11,993 bases of DNA from CAWUIO01 sp963922455 (GTDB lineage: Bacteria; Bacteroidota; Bacteroidia; Cytophagales; Microscillaceae), in contig CAWUIO010000159.1 in NCBI GenBank assembly GCA_963922455.1, forward strand, positions 1 to 11,993. The letters run 5' to 3'. The notes beneath the pieces are model-generated. The model did not search any database, had not been told where the DNA came from, and was given only the letters and a program-made list of their open reading frames with translations. Of the stretch, positions 7,498-11,993 are shown piece after piece (position 1 is the first letter of the stretch; every line of letters starts with the position of its first letter). Position numbers and translations under genes: made by a program.

Positions 7498-7636
7498 TTT
7501 GGCTTAGGGATGGAGCGGCATGTTTGAGCCCGCGGGGCCATTGCGGGAGGCAGGCGAGTAGCGAGAGCCCGGCCCGCGCCCGCTCGGATGGGACAAAAGG
7601 GCAGAACCCTGGATAGCGCGGGAAAGCCCCAGAAAA
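7498..7636 (+). repeat. Structured intergenic repeat, element A (candidate ncRNA or small mobile repeat)
   Basis: A GC-rich block in an otherwise AT-rich 388-nt gap, starting 25 nt after the MBOAT stop codon. Its first 75 nt (7498-7572) are homologous to the minus strand of element B at 11785-11861; the first 31 nt match at 29 positions, and the segment ending GCGAGTAGCGA(G/A)AGCCCGG is nearly identical. After this come a 7-bp stem, CCCGCGC (7573-7579) with GCGCGGG (7616-7622), enclosing an AGGG/CCCT hairpin (7598-7610), and then the shared GCCCC box (7626-7630). GGCTT (7501-7505) can pair with AAGCC (7624-7628) to close the element. No protein is evident in it. A second TAAGCCAAA at 7665-7673 is an exact inverse of TTTGGCTTA at 7498-7506, so the true end could be 7673. 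Confidence 0.75.
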
Positions 7637-7735
7637 CGGTACTTTAGGGGGGCAACCAGAAAGTTAAGCCAAACCTTTATACAAAATTTACAGTTAAATA
7701 ACGGAGTCTGTCAACAAACTCATACAATGGGCATC

Positions 7736-7769
7736 AAATAGTCGGTATATTTATTGTTTAAGACTATTT
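7736..7769. repeat. 8-bp perfect inverted repeat upstream of the helicase gene
   Basis: AAATAGTC (7736-7743) and GACTATTT (7762-7769) are exact inverses separated by an AT-rich 18-nt spacer. The pair lies about 50 nt upstream of the -7 box of the DEAD-box helicase gene. It could be a regulator-binding site or a weak hairpin; nothing distinguishes these. A looser 18-bp dyad (GAGT.TGT..ACA.ACTC) lies at 7704-7721. The rest of 7637-7810 is AT-rich without a recognisable gene. Confidence 0.35.
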
Positions 7770-7816
7770 ATCTTCAATCTTGGCCCAAAAAAATACAAAA
7801 GAGCCTTACCTCTTTG

Positions 7817-7824
7817 TATATTTG
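7817..7824 (+). promoter_or_regulatory. Candidate -7 promoter box of the DEAD-box helicase gene
   Basis: TATATTTG matches the Bacteroidota -7 consensus TAnnTTTG exactly. Transcription starting about 7 nt later would give a leader of roughly 30 nt before the TTG start at 7861. No TTG lies at the expected -33 distance (the nearest, 7780-7782, is 34 nt away), so support rests on the -7 box alone. Confidence 0.45.
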
Positions 7825-7860
7825 CAATAAAGCCCTTAAACACTAAACTGACCATAAAAA

Positions 7861-9099
7861 TTGCAATTCAGCGAACTAGACCTTAATCCTACCCTTTTGG
7901 AAGGCCTCACGGCAATCAACTTTCACGAAGCTACCCCCATTCAAGCCCAAGCCATTCCCCTTGTGCTTCAAAATCGAGACCTCATTGCTTGTGCCCAAAC
8001 GGGAACGGGTAAAACGGCCGCTTTTTTGGTGCCGGTTATCAACAAATTAATGGACACAGGCAGCAAGGATGTGAATACCCTTATCATTGTACCCACCCGA
8101 GAGCTGGCGGTACAAATTGACCAGATGTTGCAAGGGCTGGCCTACTTTACCCCCGTGAGCTCGATTGCGATGTATGGTGGGGGAGATGGAGCGTCGTTTA
8201 CCCAACAAAAAAAGGCCCTGACCGAAGGAGCCGATATTGTGGTTTCTACTCCGGGGAAACTGATCTCCCACCTCAATATGAATTACGCCCGACTTGATAA
8301 CCTGCAGCACCTAGTACTCGATGAGGCCGACAAAATGCTCGATATGGGCTTTTATGAAGATATTGTTCGGATCATCAAGCATCTGCCCGAGGAAAGGCAG
8401 ACCTTGATGTTTTCGGCCACTATGCCCAATAAAATTCGCAAACTGGCTAAGGAAATTTTAAAAGACCCGGCCCAGATTGATATAGCCGTCTCTAAGCCGG
8501 CCCAAGGTGTCACTCAAATTGCCTATCAAGTCTATGAAGCCAATAAGAATGCCCTGGTCCGCCATATCTTGAGGGCCCACCCAGAGTTTAAAAGTGTGAT
8601 CATTTTTAGTAGCAAGAAATCGGTTGTCAAAGACTTGGCCCGCGAGCTGGGAAGGGACGATGCCAGTATACGTGAGATCCACTCCGACCTGGAACAAGTA
8701 ACGCGCGAGGACTATTTGCGAGAATTTAAAAATAAGCAATGCCGGGTATTGATTGGTACCGATGTAATCTCCCGCGGAATTGATGTGGAAGGAGTAGACT
8801 TGGTGATCAACTACGAAGTACCCAAAAACCTGGAAGAATACGTACACCGGGTAGGACGAACGGCCCGGGCCTCTACTCAAGGTTTTGCTTTTACGCTAGT
8901 AAATGAACGGGAACAGTTTTCTTTTCAAAGGATAGAAGAAGATTTGGAAACGGAAATTACCCGCTTTGACACGCCGGAGTATATCGGCGAAACCCCCACC
9001 GAAAAACGAAAGGGAGATGGACAAGGCCCCTGGAAAAGAAAAATGAGAAAAGGCGGGAATAATCGCCGACGCTCCCCAACCCGTAAGAATAAAGACTAG
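7861..9099 (+). CDS. DEAD-box ATP-dependent RNA helicase (RhlE/CshA-like), TTG start
   Basis: A 412-residue ATP-dependent RNA helicase that remodels RNA duplexes in ribosome assembly, RNA decay or cold adaptation. Motifs are complete: Q motif TPIQ (25-28), Walker A AQTGTGKT (45-52), PTREL (78-82), STPGK (129-133, Lys instead of the usual Arg), DEAD (154-157), SAT (185-187), FSSKKS (249-254), GTDVISRGID (299-308) and HRVGRTAR (329-336). A short Lys/Arg/Gly-rich tail (382-412) probably adds RNA binding. The start must be the TTG at 7861: an in-frame TAA lies only 3 nt upstream (7855-7857), there is no in-frame ATG before residue 64, and the Q-motif region begins just after this TTG. It appears to be a single-gene unit, with its own promoter match and 166 nt before the next gene. 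Confidence 0.96.
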   Translation: MQFSELDLNPTLLEGLTAINFHEATPIQAQAIPLVLQNRDLIACAQTGTGKTAAFLVPVINKLMDTGSKDVNTLIIVPTRELAVQIDQMLQGLAYFTPVSSIAMYGGGDGASFTQQKKALTEGADIVVSTPGKLISHLNMNYARLDNLQHLVLDEADKMLDMGFYEDIVRIIKHLPEERQTLMFSATMPNKIRKLAKEILKDPAQIDIAVSKPAQGVTQIAYQVYEANKNALVRHILRAHPEFKSVIIFSSKKSVVKDLARELGRDDASIREIHSDLEQVTREDYLREFKNKQCRVLIGTDVISRGIDVEGVDLVINYEVPKNLEEYVHRVGRTARASTQGFAFTLVNEREQFSFQRIEEDLETEITRFDTPEYIGETPTEKRKGDGQGPWKRKMRKGGNNRRRSPTRKNKD

Positions 9100-9265
9100 G
9101 CGGCCCACGGTGTTCACGGCGGACACTTGTATTAGAAAGCGTTCGGAATAGGACAGGTTGCTTTTTTTGTTGTTGAAGGCAACTTGCTGGTTATTAAAGA
9201 TTTGTGTCCTCTGGTATATTTCTTGACCCCAAGAATGTAAACCTATAACCCTATTCCCATATACC

Positions 9266-11698
9266 ATGTGGCTTAACTTCCTAAAAATCGCTTTCCGCAA
9301 CCTAGTCCGCTCCCGGACCTATACTTTTTTAAATGTCATTGGCCTATGCTTGGGCCTGATGAGCTGTTTGTATCTTATTATTTACGTCCAAGACGAGTGG
9401 AGCTATGACAGACACTTGGCAAATGCTGAGCGAATGTACCGGATCACCACCGATGTAATCAACCCTGATCAAACCCGAAGCTCGGCAGCTTCTCCCTTTC
9501 AATTGGCCCCTTTGGTAAAGGCCAAGCATCCGGGTATCGATGAGATTACCCGATTTTTTTACAATGGGGAGATCTTGATCGAACAGGGGGACCGGGAGAT
9601 AAAAGGAGAGCACGCTTTTTATGCGGATTCCTCCTTTTTTGACGTTTTCCAAGTCTCGGTATTGGCTGGCTCCTTGGAGGGGGTGCTCGATAATCCCGGG
9701 GATATGGTGCTTAGTGAAAAAATGGCCCGGGCTATGTTTGGCAGTCCGCAACAGGCTCTAGGCAAACGTGTGAAATTAGAAAAGAAATATCCGGCTATTG
9801 TCAAAGCCGTAGTAAAGGATCTCCCTCCCAATACGCATTTACACTTCGATGTAGTCTTACAGGTAGAGACGATTAAAGACTTTTGGTTTGTCAACGGGAA
9901 GGAAAGCTACTTAAATACCTCTTTTTATACCTATGCCCTGCTCAAACCGGGAAGTACCCCCGAAGATTTACAGACTAATCTGGACAGGATATACGACGAT
10001 CACCTGAAGCCAGCGTTTGACAAGGCAAATTTTTCTAGTAAATATCACGTGCAGCCTATCACCGACATTCATTTATACTCGCATCGCGATGGTGAAATAG
10101 AAGCCAATAACCACACTTCCTGGATTTACATCTTTTCCTTGATTGGGCTATTTATTATGCTTATTGCCGCCGTCAATTATATCAACTTGAGTACAGCCCG
10201 TTCGGTAAGCCGGGCGCGCGAAGTGGGAGTGCGTAAGGTTTTAGGCTCACACCGGATTCACTTAATTGGTCAATTCTTGACCGAAGCTTTTATCTTGGTA
10301 TTTATTTCAGGCTTGATGGCCCTGGTCTTGGTAGAACTGGGAAGGCCCACCTTTGAGCATTATACAGAGAAAACATTTCCGAGTATTTGGGTGCACTTAG
10401 GCTGGTTGTTACCGGCGGGCTTATTGCTTATTGTGGTACTTACCTTGGTGAGTGGGCTGTATCCTGCCTTTGTCTTATCGGGTTTTTCTCCGGCCAAAAC
10501 CTTAAAAGGAAACTTCACCCACAGTCGCGGGGGGACCCGTTTACGAAAAGGCTTGGTTGTTTTTCAATTCAGTATCTCTTTAATTTTGATTATTAGCACC
10601 TTGATCGTGTACCGGCAATTGTCTTTTATCCAAAACAAAGACATGGGCTACAATCAAGAGCAAGTCTTTTTACTATATTACTTTAATGAAACGGACCGTT
10701 GGGATGCATTCCGAGAGGTTCTTTTAGAAAACCCAAATGTCAAAGCGGTTGCCCGTTCTTCGGCGAGCCCCGGGGTGGGTGATACCTATAGTAGTAAATA
10801 CACCTTTCAGACCGAGGAAGGCTTTCGTACAGTAAATACCAACCGCTTAGCCACTACCGAACACTTCCTAGATTTGATGCAAATCAAGATACTGGCCGGG
10901 AGGGGTTTTAGCAATCCCAATCAAGATGAAGAGAAATCTATTATCATCAACGAGCAAATGTTGCAATGGCTGGGCTATGAACTCAATAGTGAAGACCCCA
11001 ACAAAGATCCCTTGGGCAAGCAAGTGCGGTTTAATTATGGTCAAGATGATAAACCCGGAGCGAATGCCAAAATTGTAGGGGTGGTTTCAGACTTTCACTT
11101 GTCTAACCTTCGCAAGCCCATTGAGCCTTTGGCAATTCACTATGACCAAGGAGAAGCGTGGCGGACTTACGTGAAAATTGCTCCTCAAGATATAAATAAA
11201 ACCATCTCTTTTATCAAAGACACTTGGTATTCCTTTATTGATGATGAGCCTTTTGCCGCCCGCCCCATGGATCAACTGTACTTCTCGCAATACAAGCAGG
11301 AGCAAAGACAGGGACGTTTGTTTTTACTTTTTTCAGTTTTGGCCATTCTTATTGCTTGCTTAGGGATGTCGGGCTTGGCCACGTATACCGTTCAAACCCG
11401 AACCAAGGAAATTGGTATCCGTAAGGTTCTGGGAGCCAATGCGGCCCAAGTGGTCAAACTGGTTTCGCGCGATTTTATTACCCTGGTTTTCATGGCGGGC
11501 CTCTTGGCCTTTCCTCTTACGTATTGGTTTTTGAGCATTTGGTTGGAGGGCTTTGTCTACCGAATTGAGCTACCCTCGCAATGGATTTGGTTTTTACTCT
11601 CCTGGGCCTTAGCTATTGTAATTTCTTTCCTCACCATAAGCCGGCACGCCTGGAAGGCCACTACGATCAACCCCGTGGAGGTATTGAAAGATGAGTAA
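9266..11698 (+). CDS. MacB/FtsX-family ABC transporter permease (double-domain)
   Basis: An 810-residue inner-membrane permease of the type VII (MacB/LolCDE/FtsX) ABC superfamily. It has two tandem halves: a first span (about 21-42), a periplasmic MacB-type domain (about 45-280), spans near 285-307, 336-357 and 378-400, then a second half with a span at 427-449, a second periplasmic domain (about 455-680) and spans near 685-707, 735-757 and 771-792. Each half carries the coupling-helix motif seen in FtsX-like permeases, AREVGVRKVLGS (317-328) and TKEIGIRKVLGA (713-724). The C-terminus NPVEVLKDE is also characteristic. Such proteins use ATP hydrolysis for mechanotransmission, for example to drive lipoprotein release, efflux or cell-wall enzyme control; the specific job is unknown. 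No ATPase gene is adjacent, so a partner must be encoded elsewhere. The ATG at 9266 directly precedes the conserved N-terminal LKIAFRNLVRSRTYTFLN segment. Confidence 0.95.
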   Translation: MWLNFLKIAFRNLVRSRTYTFLNVIGLCLGLMSCLYLIIYVQDEWSYDRHLANAERMYRITTDVINPDQTRSSAASPFQLAPLVKAKHPGIDEITRFFYNGEILIEQGDREIKGEHAFYADSSFFDVFQVSVLAGSLEGVLDNPGDMVLSEKMARAMFGSPQQALGKRVKLEKKYPAIVKAVVKDLPPNTHLHFDVVLQVETIKDFWFVNGKESYLNTSFYTYALLKPGSTPEDLQTNLDRIYDDHLKPAFDKANFSSKYHVQPITDIHLYSHRDGEIEANNHTSWIYIFSLIGLFIMLIAAVNYINLSTARSVSRAREVGVRKVLGSHRIHLIGQFLTEAFILVFISGLMALVLVELGRPTFEHYTEKTFPSIWVHLGWLLPAGLLLIVVLTLVSGLYPAFVLSGFSPAKTLKGNFTHSRGGTRLRKGLVVFQFSISLILIISTLIVYRQLSFIQNKDMGYNQEQVFLLYYFNETDRWDAFREVLLENPNVKAVARSSASPGVGDTYSSKYTFQTEEGFRTVNTNRLATTEHFLDLMQIKILAGRGFSNPNQDEEKSIIINEQMLQWLGYELNSEDPNKDPLGKQVRFNYGQDDKPGANAKIVGVVSDFHLSNLRKPIEPLAIHYDQGEAWRTYVKIAPQDINKTISFIKDTWYSFIDDEPFAARPMDQLYFSQYKQEQRQGRLFLLFSVLAILIACLGMSGLATYTVQTRTKEIGIRKVLGANAAQVVKLVSRDFITLVFMAGLLAFPLTYWFLSIWLEGFVYRIELPSQWIWFLLSWALAIVISFLTISRHAWKATTINPVEVLKDE

Positions 11699-11717
11699 AT
11701 AAGCCAAGGACAGAAAT

Positions 11718-11861
11718 TTTGGGGCATTCTCCCCCGGTAAGAACCTATGGGCAAACGGGACCTCATGTGCCTTACCGGGGGAGACCGGGCTTTCGCTACT
11801 CGCTGCCTTTGCCCGCCGGGCCCACACGAGCTCAAACATGCCGCTCTATCCCTATGCCAAA
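11718..11861 (-). repeat. Structured intergenic repeat, element B (candidate ncRNA or small mobile repeat)
   Basis: Second copy of the element at 7498-7636, inverted relative to it and starting 19 nt after the permease stop codon. Read on the minus strand, 11861 to 11785 is homologous to the first 75 nt of element A. A perfect 14-bp stem follows, TCTCCCCCGGTAAG with CTTACCGGGGGAGA (plus-strand arms 11728-11741 and 11771-11784, 29-nt loop), occupying the same place as the unrelated 7-bp stem of A. It ends with the shared GCCCC box (plus strand GGGGC, 11721-11725). GGCAT and ATGCC (plus strand 11723-11727 and 11854-11858) can close the structure. No coding function is visible. The remaining 11862-11993 is AT-leaning and shows nothing I recognise. 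Confidence 0.75.
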
Positions 11862-11993
11862 AAGAGAGCAAGCCCCTTCGGTTTCCTATTTCATCCATAA
11901 AAAGCCTCGACTCACCTGCTTTTGCTTGGTAAGTATAGATAAGAAACTGTTTAAATTTAATTATATGGGCTGCAAAGGGCCATTTCGGGAACC

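Noticed and set aside
9109..9127. Short hairpin after the helicase gene (GTGTTC/GGACAC, 5-nt loop)
   Set aside because: The stem is short with a wobble pair, and no T-tract follows, so it does not support an intrinsic terminator.
11966..11993. ATG at 11966 as the start of a further gene running off the window
   Set aside because: Only nine codons are visible before the end, with no recognisable motif and no promoter; it cannot be told from chance.

Overview
The window looks like ordinary chromosome from a member of the Bacteroidota, probably near the Cytophagia/Saprospiria. This is inferred from the 810-residue double-domain MacB/FtsX permease typical of that phylum, TAnnTTTG-type -7 promoter boxes, start codons mostly without a usable Shine-Dalgarno sequence, and the AlgI-type MBOAT protein ending in PFIYFQF. 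There are no rRNA or tRNA genes, CRISPR array or transposase genes. Coding is dense on both strands.

Layout. (1) 127-2491, plus strand: dtd (D-aminoacyl-tRNA deacylase), then 16 nt later a 631-residue leucine-rich-repeat protein with what looks like a BRCT-type domain and HEAT-like helices in its middle. (2) 2488-3443, minus strand: a small heat-shock protein and a PspB-like single-span membrane protein, separated by an intrinsic terminator. The sHsp gene converges on the LRR gene and the two stop codons interlock. (3) 3630-7472, plus strand: a tightly packed set of alpha/beta hydrolase, two tandem paralogous membrane-anchored SGNH hydrolases and an MBOAT O-acyltransferase. The last three look like an envelope or polysaccharide O-acylation module, comparable in logic to AlgI with AlgJ/AlgX or PatA/PatB. 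(4) 7473-7860: a 388-nt gene-free stretch holding a GC-rich structured repeat (element A), an 8-bp inverted repeat and a -7 promoter box. (5) 7861-9099: a DEAD-box RNA helicase starting at TTG. (6) 9266-11698: a MacB/FtsX-type ABC permease with no ATPase gene beside it. (7) 11699-11993: a second structured repeat (element B) in the opposite orientation, then about 130 nt in which I recognise nothing. Positions 1-126 are AT-rich and also hold nothing I can name.

The most unusual observation is the A/B pair. About 75 nt are clearly homologous between two intergenic places 4 kb apart. In both, this block is followed by an unrelated but self-complementary stem, then by a shared GCCCC tail. The stem predicted to close the element shows one compensatory base-pair change (GGCTT/AAGCC in A, GGCAT/ATGCC in B). 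This suggests a dispersed family of structured RNAs or small mobile repeats. I cannot tell from sequence alone whether the family is already described.
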